Source of the DNA: Lactobacillus colini
GTDB lineage: Bacteria > Bacillota > Bacilli > Lactobacillales > Lactobacillaceae
Direction: 5' to 3'
Length of the DNA: 64,000 nt
Assembly (NCBI RefSeq): GCF_017874575.1
Contig: NZ_JAGGLU010000006.1
Span: 85,378-149,377 of the forward strand
Part shown: positions 54,933 through 63,868 of the stretch, piece after piece
How the letters are laid out: the number at the start of each line of letters is the position of its first letter
How positions within the stretch are numbered: position 1 is the first letter of the stretch
Made by a program: the position numbers and the translations under genes
The notes under the pieces: generated by a model
The model's input: only the letters and a program-made list of their open reading frames with translations
The model's database searches: none
Told to the model about the DNA's origin: nothing

Positions 54933-54979
54933 AAAAAATACCCGTAACATCAACTATCTTGTTAATAATTACGAGTACC
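54933..54979 (-). terminator. Terminator of the truncated aroD gene
   Basis: Minus-strand TACTCGTAA and TTACGGGTA (one G-U pair) with TTTTTT after it. Confidence 0.75.
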
Positions 54980-54989
54980 CAATAAATAG

Positions 54990-55409
54990 CTAATTAATAA
55001 CAACCTTCATCCCCTTATTATGGGCATCTTCAATCAAGCTCTGTATCCGATCTTGTGTATGACTCATCTCAATGTCAATCGCATCTCCTAAGCTGAAGTT
55101 AATGACAATCTTTACTAAATTCAAATAAGCATCCTCGCTACCTAATTCAGTATTACCACCTTGTCCCTGAGTCCTAAAGGTAATTAACAAAGGTATGCCC
55201 CTAAGGCTAGCCCTAACTTGCTTAGCCAATTCCAGTAAGTAATTCATCTCTGTTACATGTTCGAAATAATCTAACCGCCACAACATCATCTCTGCATTCT
55301 GGCTAGCTATCTTCTTAGTCAAGGCTAAGATTTCTTCTTTAGTTCTTCCTTTACTGATAAGGGCTACTACTTGAGACCCATTATCAAGTAATACTTCTTG
55401 TCTATCCAT
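54990..55409 (-). pseudogene. aroD: Truncated type I 3-dehydroquinate dehydratase (AroD)
   Basis: 139 residues against about 250 in the family. MMLWRLDYFEHV and IPLLITFRTQGQGGNTEL are AroD signatures for the first half of the barrel. The protein ends GMKVVIN, just where the family continues to the catalytic His and later the Schiff-base Lys; both are missing, and a terminator follows within 60 bases. It cannot be a working dehydratase. SD GATGGGAC. It sits 12 bases after the membrane protein at 55421. Confidence 0.8.
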
Positions 55410-55420
55410 ATTAGTCCCAT

Positions 55421-56284
55421 CTACTCTGAAAAGTTATCTTGCTTAATACTGCGGTAGACCGCAATTACGAAGACCACGATACTACAGATAATCGCAATAT
55501 ATGCCATATAACCAACGCTAAAGGCTTGATTGATCTGGGCTTGACTAATCTGGTGGTTAACAGCATAGACGCCAGCCCAATGCCTAATTAATATTGGTGT
55601 TAAGGCAAATAAAACCATCGAAGACCCCGACCCAACTAGCAAGGCGCGTCTTGAATAAGGTTCTCTGAAGAATTGCGCTAAGACGCAAATTGCCGGTGCC
55701 AACATTAAAAAGAAGATCCAAATCATAATCGCACGGCCACCAGAATCATTCATAAATTGCGCACTGCTTGCCGCATAGCGATATGTTCCAAGCAGAGACC
55801 CTCCTAATAAGTTATTTAAGACCCCTACAGCATTAGCACCTTCTGCCGCATAGGCATTATTAGTGCTAGCAGCGGCTCCTTGCAATAAGTTCAAGGCATC
55901 TTGTGAGCCAGCCGTTTGGAAATTAATCGAAACCACTTGCCGCATATAAGTAGCTAAGAATAGCAGCAAGGAAGCCCCAATCTGAATTGCCTTCAAAAGA
56001 TTCAAGATCCTCGATCCACCTAGTCTAAATTCAATACTTAAGGTCTTTTCTGGATTACGACTGTGAGCAATGGTCAAGATACTGATAATAAAGGCAACTC
56101 CCAGAATCAATAATCCTAGCCACCACTTAATCATAATGAAAAAGATTGCCAAAATAATAAAAGCAACTGAAACATATGGTCGATCTAAACATAAATCCCA
56201 AACATTTAATTTAGAATTTTTTTCGACTTTTTGACGATATTCTTCCCGTGTCAACCGACGCTTCTCAGATCCCTTAGACTCCAT
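55421..56284 (-). CDS. Polytopic membrane protein of unknown function
   Basis: 287 residues: a charged N-terminus (1-35), then about six hydrophobic helices. A Gly/Ala/Asn-rich extracellular loop (about 120-170, LNLLQGAAASTNNAYAAEGANAVGVLNNLLGG) is unusual. GGAAGG precedes the ATG. Family not recognised; probably cotranscribed with the aroD remnant. Confidence 0.6.
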   Translation of the reverse strand: MESKGSEKRRLTREEYRQKVEKNSKLNVWDLCLDRPYVSVAFIILAIFFIMIKWWLGLLILGVAFIISILTIAHSRNPEKTLSIEFRLGGSRILNLLKAIQIGASLLLFLATYMRQVVSINFQTAGSQDALNLLQGAAASTNNAYAAEGANAVGVLNNLLGGSLLGTYRYAASSAQFMNDSGGRAIMIWIFFLMLAPAICVLAQFFREPYSRRALLVGSGSSMVLFALTPILIRHWAGVYAVNHQISQAQINQAFSVGYMAYIAIICSIVVFVIAVYRSIKQDNFSE

Positions 56285-56441
56285 ATTTAATACCTTCCTT
56301 ACTTAATCGCATACTATGCTAGCATAACGGCATCATTAATTCACTAACTAAGCAAAAAATTAAGATAAATTTTCAATGCTACTACTATGCTAAAATAAAG
56401 ACTTGATAATAAAATATTTTTTATAAATTGGAAGTGATTTT

Positions 56442-57656
56442 TTGGTAGATTCTCATTCCTACCAACTGCCAAAAGGATGGCATAAGACATTTTACACCTT
56501 ATGGGCTGGATGTTTTATTACGGGGTTAGGTTATTCAATGACCATGCCCTTTATATCTTTATTCATCGAACAGTTAGGCAACTATAGTAAGTTTCAAGTT
56601 AACCTATATTCAGGTCTTGCCTTTGCGATGACTTTCATTGCCCAGGCAATAATCTCTCCTTATTGGGGTAACTTAGCTGACCGTAAGGGACGCAAGCTAA
56701 TGTGCATGAGAGCAGCTGGGATTATGAGTTTAACAATCTTTATTACTGGTCTTGCTCAAAGTGCCTTTTTCATTATTGGTATGCGGTTTTTACAAGGCTT
56801 ATTTTCTGGCTATATTAACAATGCAACTGCACTAATGGCCGGCGAAACTCCCCATCAGCGTAGCGGCTGGGTTATGAGTCAGATGATGACAGCCGGCACC
56901 GCTGGTAACTTAGTGGGACCATTGCTTGGTGGGGTATTATCTAGTGCCTTCGGTTATCGGATTCCCTTCTTTATTACTGGTGGCTTAATGTTTCTAGTAT
57001 TTTTGAGTACTTGGCTTTTGACTAATGAAGAATTTACTCCAGTATCTCCTAAGGCAATGAAGCCAATGAAGGACATCATGCGGGCATTACCTGATGTAAG
57101 ATTAATTATTACCATGTTTATCACGACAATGATCGTTCAATCATCTACTATGTCGATTGACCCCATTGTTTCACTATATGTAAAGTCACTTATGCCGCAT
57201 AGTCATACTGTTGCGCTAGTTGCCGGTGTAGTAGCCGCTACTCCTGGACTTGGTACCATGCTGGCTGCTTCCAAGGTGGGACACATTATGGACAATATTG
57301 GTCCGCAGAAGGTCTTACGCTGGGGATTAATCAGCGCAACGATCTTGTTTATCCCGATGACTATCATCCCTAATGCTTGGTCATTAGCTTTTTGGAGATT
57401 TTTACTTGGGATTGCGAGTGCTGCCTTACTACCTGCAGCCCAAACAGTCTTAACGCTTAATGTTCCCTCAGAAGCATTCGGACGTATCTTCTCATACAAT
57501 CAGTCATTTCAAGCGATTGGGGCCGTCCTAGGGTCATTACTTGGGTCAACTATTTCAGGAATGTTTACTTACGAATGGGTCTTTGCAAGCACAGGACTTA
57601 TTTTACTGATTAACTTTCTAATTGTGTTAATCTTTAATAATAGAAAGAAAGCATAG
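56442..57656 (+). CDS. MFS multidrug-type efflux transporter
   Basis: 404 residues with 12 predicted helices; motif A GNLADRKGRK between helices 2 and 3, and motif C-like GLYGPLLGG-type TAGNLVGPLLGGVLSSAFGYR in helix 5, which marks drug:H+ antiporters. Start is TTG at 56442 after GGAAG. It is followed by an amidotransferase-like gene at 18 bases. Confidence 0.85.
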   Translation: MVDSHSYQLPKGWHKTFYTLWAGCFITGLGYSMTMPFISLFIEQLGNYSKFQVNLYSGLAFAMTFIAQAIISPYWGNLADRKGRKLMCMRAAGIMSLTIFITGLAQSAFFIIGMRFLQGLFSGYINNATALMAGETPHQRSGWVMSQMMTAGTAGNLVGPLLGGVLSSAFGYRIPFFITGGLMFLVFLSTWLLTNEEFTPVSPKAMKPMKDIMRALPDVRLIITMFITTMIVQSSTMSIDPIVSLYVKSLMPHSHTVALVAGVVAATPGLGTMLAASKVGHIMDNIGPQKVLRWGLISATILFIPMTIIPNAWSLAFWRFLLGIASAALLPAAQTVLTLNVPSEAFGRIFSYNQSFQAIGAVLGSLLGSTISGMFTYEWVFASTGLILLINFLIVLIFNNRKKA

Positions 57657-57673
57657 ATTGATGGAGGTTTTTT

Positions 57674-58354
57674 ATGAAAACTATCGCAATTACATCTGCT
57701 ATTGCCAATGGTCAAGTTGTCGCCGAGCGCAGCTTTATCGATATTGTTATTAAACATGGCTTCTTGCCTATGATTGTGGCCCCAGTAAGTTTAAAGATTA
57801 TGCCTGAACCACAAGTAAACTTCGATGGCTTGCTTTTGACTGATGGGATGGGGGTTACGCCAGTATTTTACAATGAAGAGCCCATTCCTCAATTAGGTGA
57901 AACGGACATTCATCGTGATAAGTTCGAAATCGAATTAATTAAGAAGACTCACGCAGCAGGTGTGCCGATCTTAGGAATTGGTCGCGGGATGCAAGTAATG
58001 AACGTTGCCTTTGGCGGTAGTTTATTCCAAGATATGTATAGTCAGAACTCTGGTGCTGGAATCCAACACTACCAAGCAAGTCCGCTTACCCAGCCTAGCC
58101 ACCACATTGACGTTACACCCGAAAGCGAACTAAGTCAGTCTCTTGGCGAACATCCCTATATTAATAGTCACCATCATCAAACTATCAAAAACATCGCCCC
58201 TAACTTCAATATTGTTGCTACCGCTCCTGATGGCATTATTGAAGCAATTGAAGCTAAGGACCACACTATGCAAGGCATCCAATGGCGCCCTGACAAGATG
58301 AAGAGTGTTGAACAAGACAAGATATTTACTAGTTTTTTCAATAAAATCAATTAA
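57674..58354 (+). CDS. Class I glutamine amidotransferase-like protein (PuuD/C26 family) without catalytic triad
   Basis: 226 residues of the gamma-glutamyl-GABA hydrolase family: RDKFEIELIKKTHAAGVPILGIGRGMQVMNVAFGGSLFQD, NSHHHQTIKN, DGIIEAIE, GIQWRPDK. The nucleophile elbow should read GICRG; here it is GIGRG (G103). The His and Glu of QWHPE are R205 and D207. All three catalytic residues are thus lost while the scaffold is kept, so this is a pseudoenzyme, maybe a binding protein. GGAGG precedes the ATG; probably cotranscribed with the MFS gene. Confidence 0.85.
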   Translation: MKTIAITSAIANGQVVAERSFIDIVIKHGFLPMIVAPVSLKIMPEPQVNFDGLLLTDGMGVTPVFYNEEPIPQLGETDIHRDKFEIELIKKTHAAGVPILGIGRGMQVMNVAFGGSLFQDMYSQNSGAGIQHYQASPLTQPSHHIDVTPESELSQSLGEHPYINSHHHQTIKNIAPNFNIVATAPDGIIEAIEAKDHTMQGIQWRPDKMKSVEQDKIFTSFFNKIN

Positions 58355-58383
58355 AAAGCATCCTTCAAGCGAGGATGCTTTTA
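58353..58383. terminator. Bidirectional terminator
   Basis: AAAAAGCATCC and GGATGCTTTT around a short loop, between convergent genes. Confidence 0.85.
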
Positions 58384-58387
58384 TGTA

Positions 58388-58822
58388 CTAATTTTGTTTT
58401 TTCATTGCTTTTTTTAGCTTTTCAATAAGGGCAGAAGACTCTTCTAAGTCACTAGCCTCTTCTCTTTGAATTGCAATATCAGCTTCAGTTACCGGCTCCA
58501 GCTTAAGCGGAATGCTCTTAGTATGCTGGACCTGCTTGAGATACATCTTAATTCCTGTAACCAAGTCCAGACCATAATAATTGAAGATATCCTTTACTTC
58601 CTTCATTTCCCGTTCGAATTCTTCAACGTCGCTATGTGATCTGAGATTTCTTTGATCGTTTAGTTTAACTGTGGGCTTTAGCTGCAATGGTACCTTCTTA
58701 GTATGTTGAACTTCTTTAAGATACATTTTGATCCCAGTGTTTAAATCTAAACCATAATAGCTAAAAATATTCCTTAATTCTTCTTCGTCTTGATCATTAA
58801 GATTAAAACTTATTTGTGACAT
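58388..58822 (-). CDS. Tandem-duplicated RelB/DinJ-like antitoxin domain protein
   Basis: 144 residues with two copies of a DinJ-like ribbon-helix-helix unit: ISFNLNDQDEEELRNIF-SYYGLDLNTGIKMYLKEVQHTKKVPLQL (about 4-48) and EVKDIF-NYYGLDLVTGIKMYLKQVQHTKSIPLKL (about 74-112). The two share most of a 30-residue core. A charged linker and a helical Glu/Lys tail follow. RHH proteins bind DNA as dimers, so one chain could form an intramolecular pair. No RelE/YafQ toxin is adjacent; it is seven bases downstream of an ABC exporter. Confidence 0.7.
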   Translation of the reverse strand: MSQISFNLNDQDEEELRNIFSYYGLDLNTGIKMYLKEVQHTKKVPLQLKPTVKLNDQRNLRSHSDVEEFEREMKEVKDIFNYYGLDLVTGIKMYLKQVQHTKSIPLKLEPVTEADIAIQREEASDLEESSALIEKLKKAMKKQN

Positions 58823-58829
58823 TTTTTAC

Positions 58830-60413
58830 CTACTTATTCAACTTTATAATCTTATCAAACATGTCTAACTCTTGCGGTGAGATCTTATGTGCAACTTCAA
58901 TTACTGCAATCTTTTGATTCTTAAGCAGTGTTTCATGAATTGCTAAAGACAAGGTTGGATCTAAAGCACTAGTTGCTTCATCTGCAAGCAAGATTGGCCG
59001 TTCGGATAATAAGGCTCGGGCAATTTCTAACCTTTGAATCTGTCCACCTGACAAGCCACTACCTGCATTTCCTATCTGATGATCTAGCCCCTCTTTTCTT
59101 ATTAATTCATCCAGGCCAGCTTCGTGGATAACCTCATACAACCGTTCATCACTTACCTTGCGTCCTAAAGTAATATTAAAGCGCAAACTATCGTCAAACA
59201 TAAACGGCTTCTGGTTAACATAGGAGAAGTAATCATGTGATTCATCCCAATTACCGGTTACATCTTGACCATTAATCAAAATTTTACCTGAAGCTGGCTT
59301 TTTAATTCCTAGCATTAAGCTCAAAAGCGTCGTCTTACCCCAGCCACTAGGAGCCATTAGTAATACCTTTTCACCAGGTTTAACATCCATGTTCACACCA
59401 CTGAAGATTTCTTGCTTATCAGAACTAGTAATATAAGATAAGTTCTCCAATCTTAAATCATCGAAGTGCACCTTGCGTTCCCGATCTTGGTCAATATTAT
59501 AATTCAAAGCACGCTTTGTTTTCTCCCACATTGGGACGGTCGACTTAACCTGATTAAATTCGTTAAAGACAGTTACTACAGGTGTGATGAAGTTCAAGGC
59601 TAAGTCAACAATCATCACTAAGGTGCCGACTGCCAGCTTGCCATGCATCATCATGATCCCACCGATTGTACATGGAATAATAAAACAGAACAACTCTGCT
59701 GTTGAATAAATTAATTCTAAGGCCCAGGCTTGGGTAATATTCATACTTCTTAGGGCATTCTCCATTCTCTGAGCGGAATTAATTGCACGAGTAATAATAT
59801 TAAATCTAACATTGTATAACTTAGCGGCTTGAGATCCATTTAAAGAGTCAGATACATTCTGCGTATAGTCAGCATTAGTTTGAGCCCAAATTTTAGATTT
59901 TTTGGCAATAATGCGACTAGTGGCTATCTGAACTAATGCTGGGGCAATCATCGCAACCACAAAAATAAGCGTCATCTGCCAAGAATTAATTAAGGCGAAT
60001 CCCAGCGATCCAATAAAAGTTAACGATTGATAGATCATATCTAACTGAGCAGTAATGCGATTGGTTTCTATTTGCTTTAAATCATTAGTCATCAATGATA
60101 AACCATGCTTAATATCAGTTCGATTTTGATCTACTAGGTAACGTAAATTAGCCCTCTTAAAGACCATATTCACATCCCTAATAATTGTCATCTTCACTCT
60201 TTCATAGATAAAATTACTACACATAAAAAATAGCTGCCCCACTATTGCAATTGCAGTCAACCTAAGCAGACGAACAATATCATGTGAACCTGAAGATGCA
60301 ATGTTAAGCATTAGCTTGATTATATAAGCTACAAATAAAATATTGCATGCCTTAATAATCGACAACAACGTAAATAAGGCTACTTGCCCTTTTTGCGCAT
60401 ATTTAAGACTCAT
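58830..60413 (-). CDS. ABC exporter (fused membrane and ATPase domains)
   Basis: 527 residues: six-helix domain (about 10-290) and ABC domain (about 320-525) with Walker A APSGWGKTT, GLSGGQIQRLEIARA, ILLADEATSALD, and a switch His in VAHKIS. Walker A has Trp in place of the usual Ser/Ala/Cys. A homodimeric exporter or one half of a heterodimer without its partner here. GAGGAG precedes the ATG; the DinJ-like gene follows closely. Substrate unknown. Confidence 0.85.
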   Translation of the reverse strand: MSLKYAQKGQVALFTLLSIIKACNILFVAYIIKLMLNIASSGSHDIVRLLRLTAIAIVGQLFFMCSNFIYERVKMTIIRDVNMVFKRANLRYLVDQNRTDIKHGLSLMTNDLKQIETNRITAQLDMIYQSLTFIGSLGFALINSWQMTLIFVVAMIAPALVQIATSRIIAKKSKIWAQTNADYTQNVSDSLNGSQAAKLYNVRFNIITRAINSAQRMENALRSMNITQAWALELIYSTAELFCFIIPCTIGGIMMMHGKLAVGTLVMIVDLALNFITPVVTVFNEFNQVKSTVPMWEKTKRALNYNIDQDRERKVHFDDLRLENLSYITSSDKQEIFSGVNMDVKPGEKVLLMAPSGWGKTTLLSLMLGIKKPASGKILINGQDVTGNWDESHDYFSYVNQKPFMFDDSLRFNITLGRKVSDERLYEVIHEAGLDELIRKEGLDHQIGNAGSGLSGGQIQRLEIARALLSERPILLADEATSALDPTLSLAIHETLLKNQKIAVIEVAHKISPQELDMFDKIIKLNK

Positions 60414-60438
60414 TTAGTCACTCCTCATTGGCTAGTTA

Positions 60439-61197
60439 CTAACGATAAGCGGTGTAAGCAAAGTAACCCGCCTGAATTAACGCTAAGCTAGCGATTGTAA
60501 TTCTAATTATTTTAACAGGAATATGGCGAATAATCTTAGGACCTAAGAAACTGCCAATCAATACACCAATTGCCATCGGAATTGCTGCCAACCAGTAAAT
60601 CTTCTCTGTAAACATATAAATTAGCAAGGCAACCAAGCTAGATAGTCCACCAATTAGATTCTTCATGGCATTGACAGTTAAGAAGTCATCTTCAGTAATG
60701 AAGTTTAAGATTACTAATAACAAAACCCCACTAGCAGCACCGAAATAACCAGCATAAATTCCTACAATTAAGATACTTACTAATGACAATACCTTAAGCC
60801 AATTATTAGTATCGTCATCTTGAACTGACATGTTGACTTTACCGCTGAATAGAATTGTTATTCCTGAAAAAGCAATACAGAAAGGAACAATCTTCTCAAA
60901 AACTTCACCAGGAAAATTAATTAAAAGAAAGCATCCCAATGCTGTTCCAACCACAGTAAAAATAGAATAAAACCATACTTGCTTCCAATGTCCGGATAGT
61001 TCTTTCAGTGAGGCTACAGTTGAACCAACTCCACCCCAAATCAAGGCCGCATCATTAGTAGTATTTGCATAGACAGGCGGAATCCCAGCTGATAACAAAA
61101 AAGGATAAGTAGCTAGCGATGCCATACTAGCAATGGTAGACAATAAGCCACCAAGTATTCCACCAAATAATAAATAAGCAAAAAGTCCGATTGACAT
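60439..61197 (-). CDS. TauE/SafE family anion permease
   Basis: 252 residues with about eight helices, in two repeats each with the family pattern (GGILGGLLSTIASMASLATYPFLL; GIYAGYFGAASGVLLLVILNFI). The family moves sulfite, sulfoacetate or similar organosulfur anions. Substrate not predictable here. About 25 bases upstream of the ABC gene. Confidence 0.85.
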   Translation of the reverse strand: MSIGLFAYLLFGGILGGLLSTIASMASLATYPFLLSAGIPPVYANTTNDAALIWGGVGSTVASLKELSGHWKQVWFYSIFTVVGTALGCFLLINFPGEVFEKIVPFCIAFSGITILFSGKVNMSVQDDDTNNWLKVLSLVSILIVGIYAGYFGAASGVLLLVILNFITEDDFLTVNAMKNLIGGLSSLVALLIYMFTEKIYWLAAIPMAIGVLIGSFLGPKIIRHIPVKIIRITIASLALIQAGYFAYTAYR

Positions 61198-61265
61198 TAA
61201 CTATTCCCGTTCTAAAAAATAATCTAACTAAGCTTGCACTAGCTAAAGACAAGATAGATTTAATA

Positions 61266-61769
61266 TTATTTTATCATTTCTTGATAGATAGTCTTATTTT
61301 CATCATCAAAAACACAAAAAATAACCTTTATTTGGCTATGGTGATTAATTAACCACTCTTTTACAGTATTAATTGCAATTTCAGCTGCTGCTTTTTTAGG
61401 GTAGCCATAGACACCCGTTGAAATACACGAAAATGCTACACTATGGCAATTATACTTAGCAGCTAAATCTAAACTGTTTATATAGCAATCAGCCAATAAC
61501 TTACGATTCTCTAGTTCAGAATGGAAGCGATAGATCGGTCCTACTGTATGAATAATATATTCAGCTGGCAACTTATAACCCTTGGTAAGCTTGGCCTGAC
61601 CAGTATTACAGCCGCCAAGCAACTTGCATTTTTGCAATAACTCAGCTCCAGCTGCTGCGTGAATTGCGCCATCAACTCCTCCGCCGCCAAGCAAGCTCTT
61701 ATTAGCAGCGTTAACAATTGCATCAACTTGCAGCTTAGTGATGTCAGCTTGCACTACTTCTATCGTCAT
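61266..61769 (-). CDS. Macrodomain protein (O-acetyl-ADP-ribose deacetylase-like)
   Basis: 167 residues: VNAANKSLLGGGGVDGAIHAAAG (about 19-41) and SCISTGVYGYPKKAAA (about 116-131) are the ADP-ribose-binding loops of the MacroD/YmdB class, with the catalytic Asn/Asp retained. It removes ADP-ribose or deacetylates O-acetyl-ADP-ribose in the cytoplasm. Fits an operon with the small genes at 61788-62638. Not linked to a DarT-like toxin. Confidence 0.9.
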   Translation of the reverse strand: MTIEVVQADITKLQVDAIVNAANKSLLGGGGVDGAIHAAAGAELLQKCKLLGGCNTGQAKLTKGYKLPAEYIIHTVGPIYRFHSELENRKLLADCYINSLDLAAKYNCHSVAFSCISTGVYGYPKKAAAEIAINTVKEWLINHHSQIKVIFCVFDDENKTIYQEMIK

Positions 61770-61787
61770 TTTAATTACTTCTTTTCT

Positions 61788-62198
61788 TTAGGAAAAACAA
61801 ATCATCACAATTACAATCAAAAATTCTAAAGTCAAACTAACGCTAGCCCGATACTTAAAATCCGTAAAATTCATTAGATAGACACTAACATAAAAGGCTA
61901 GGTAGAATCCAATTGCTTCAACCATCAAATAGCCATGAAAGAATGGTACATAGCAAATCATTAGTACTGTTGCAATCAAGGCAATTGCAGCTACTATTAA
62001 GAACACTACTTGCTTAGTCTTCAACCAGATCAAGCAAATGGAACATAAATAAATTATCGCTACTAAGATAAACAAGCCTATCCTTAAATTACTTGCATCA
62101 TTGGTTAGTGGCTTAACAGCGTATAAACAAAACATCACTGCCACCATAATGCCAAATATAGTAGTAATTATCTTACTTAAACTATTCAATTCTGTCAT
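61788..62198 (-). CDS. Small four-helix membrane protein of unknown function
   Basis: 136 residues from the ATG at 62198, whose A overlaps the upstream TAA (TAATG). A longer frame to 62255 would overlap the neighbour deeply. About four to five hydrophobic helices span nearly the whole protein. Not recognised. Lies 18 bases before the macrodomain gene. Confidence 0.65.
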   Translation of the reverse strand: MTELNSLSKIITTIFGIMVAVMFCLYAVKPLTNDASNLRIGLFILVAIIYLCSICLIWLKTKQVVFLIVAAIALIATVLMICYVPFFHGYLMVEAIGFYLAFYVSVYLMNFTDFKYRASVSLTLEFLIVIVMICFS

Positions 62199-62638
62199 TA
62201 TGCTGCCCTCTTTGCCCGTAGAATTTTTTTGCGTCTGTGGGATATTTTTTGCCACTTTTTTAGGGCGTGTTTAATCCTAATCCTATTAAGCCAACTATAA
62301 TCATGCTTCAAATAATTATAGGCATCCTCTAAATCATCTAAATGCTTAGCAGTTATAAACTGGTTCCTGGTCCAATGCCAGTCAGATACACGCTTATGGG
62401 TTATTCTGACTTTAACCACCCTACCTACAGTTAGTAGTGCATAATTGTGAATATAAGGACTCCGGGCTACGGTTAAGTATTTGCCATTTAAGGTATTACG
62501 CCAAAAGCGATTATGACGAACGTTCTTCTCCCATAAAAGTGCCCTCTTCAATACCTTACTAAGACAATACCATTCTCTCTTCCCATTAGGTAATTCAATC
62601 AATACCCAAATGTATTGGCCATGTCTATGTGCTGACAT
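62198..62638 (-). CDS. Basic Trp/Tyr-rich protein of unknown function
   Basis: 146 residues from the ATG at 62638, six bases after AAGGAGAG (a TTG at 62644 lies too close to it). Strongly basic, with many Trp, His and Tyr (HRHGQYIWVLIELPNGKREWY, HWTRNQFIT) and a Lys/Arg tail (KKWQKISHRRKKILRAKR). Suggests nucleic acid binding. First gene of a coupled set with the membrane protein and macrodomain genes. Not recognised. Confidence 0.6.
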   Translation of the reverse strand: MSAHRHGQYIWVLIELPNGKREWYCLSKVLKRALLWEKNVRHNRFWRNTLNGKYLTVARSPYIHNYALLTVGRVVKVRITHKRVSDWHWTRNQFITAKHLDDLEDAYNYLKHDYSWLNRIRIKHALKKWQKISHRRKKILRAKRAA

Positions 62639-62828
62639 TGGCAACTCTCCTTATTCTAATTTATCCTAAACTAAAAATTATAATACTATGTTAACATTTA
62701 GGCAGTTAAATCTGGTAATTTTGATGCAATTATTCAATTTATTTTTCAATCTTTCATTATGATTTAACTTTCAAAAAAATGAAAATACGAATTTTATTTA
62801 TTGGTTATTATAATTTTTAATATCATAT

Positions 62829-62842
62829 TGAAAGCGCTTATA
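62829..62842 (+). promoter_or_regulatory. cre overlapping the -10 of the aldo/keto reductase gene
   Basis: TGAAAGCGCTTATA matches the cre consensus at 13 of 14 positions and overlaps a TATAAT at 62839-62844. CcpA binding would cover the promoter. Confidence 0.65.
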
Positions 62843-62876
62843 ATATAAGTAAACTACTTTTTTGAAAGGAATAATT

Positions 62877-63797
62877 ATGAAGACAATTAATATGGGACCC
62901 TCTACACTGGCTATTCCAGAGATGGCATTAGGAATTATGCGTATGGGCGATAAGTCAGTCAAGCAAGCACAAGCTGCACTTGAGGCTGCTTTTGATACTG
63001 GGATAAACTTTATTGACTCAGCTGATATTTATGCTGGCGGTCAATCTGAGCTAACATTCGGACAAGCTCTGAAGCAAGCTAATATCTCAAGAGATAAATT
63101 ATTTATTCAATCTAAGACTGGGATCATACCTGGCAAACGTTACGACTTCTCTAAACAACACATTATTGACTCTGTCGATGGCATCTTAGATAGAATGGGC
63201 ATTGATTATCTTGATTCACTAGTATTACACAGACCTGATGTCTTAATGGAACCTGAAGAAGTTGCAGCGGCATTTGACCAACTGCAAGCTAGTGGCAAGG
63301 TTCGGTTTTTTGGCGTTTCTAACTTTAATGCTAATGAGATCGAACTCCTTAAAACCGCCGTTAATCAGACCATAATGTTTGACCAAATTCAATTTGGCTT
63401 AAAGCACACTAAGATGATTGATGCTATTTTACATACTAATATGGAAGACGATGCTGCAATCGACCACGACGGGCAATTACTTACCTATTTACAAAGAAAT
63501 AAAATCACTATCCAAGCCTGGTCACCATTTCAATATGGGATGTTTGCTGGCAGCTTCATTAATAATACCGAATTTCCAGAACTTAATGCAAAACTAGCCA
63601 ACTTAGCAGATAAGTATAACGTCGGTAAAAATGCAATTGCTACTGCATGGATCCTGCGCTACCCCGCTTCAATTCAAGTATTAGTTGGTTCAATGAATCC
63701 TGACCATATTAAGGATTCAGCTGCTGGTAGTGATATTGAACTTACTCGCCAAGAGTGGTACGACCTATATCTAGCGGCAGGACATGATTTGCCTTAG
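62877..63797 (+). CDS. Aldo/keto reductase
   Basis: 306 residues from ATG 62877, six bases after GAAAGGA (the TTG at 62862 lies within the ribosome site). Catalytic residues: Asp and Tyr of FIDSADIYAGG, Lys of FIQSKTG, His of LVLHRPD. NADPH site: VLVGSMNPDHI. The YdhF-like branch of the family reduces carbonyl compounds; substrate unknown. Under cre control by sequence. Confidence 0.9.
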   Translation: MKTINMGPSTLAIPEMALGIMRMGDKSVKQAQAALEAAFDTGINFIDSADIYAGGQSELTFGQALKQANISRDKLFIQSKTGIIPGKRYDFSKQHIIDSVDGILDRMGIDYLDSLVLHRPDVLMEPEEVAAAFDQLQASGKVRFFGVSNFNANEIELLKTAVNQTIMFDQIQFGLKHTKMIDAILHTNMEDDAAIDHDGQLLTYLQRNKITIQAWSPFQYGMFAGSFINNTEFPELNAKLANLADKYNVGKNAIATAWILRYPASIQVLVGSMNPDHIKDSAAGSDIELTRQEWYDLYLAAGHDLP

Positions 63798-63816
63798 ATT
63801 ATTTTCTGGAAAATAA

Positions 63817-63862
63817 AATAAACGCTATCGCTGTGTATCTTTAAGCGATGGCGTTTTAATTT
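63817..63862. terminator. Bidirectional terminator
   Basis: AACGCTATCGCT and AGCGATGGCGTT (one G-T pair) around an eleven-base loop, with A/T flanks on both sides. Confidence 0.8.
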
Positions 63863-63868
63863 AAGAAG

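Noticed and set aside
58388..58822. A complete toxin-antitoxin module
   Set aside because: No toxin-like gene on either side; neighbours are an ABC exporter and a convergent amidotransferase-like gene.
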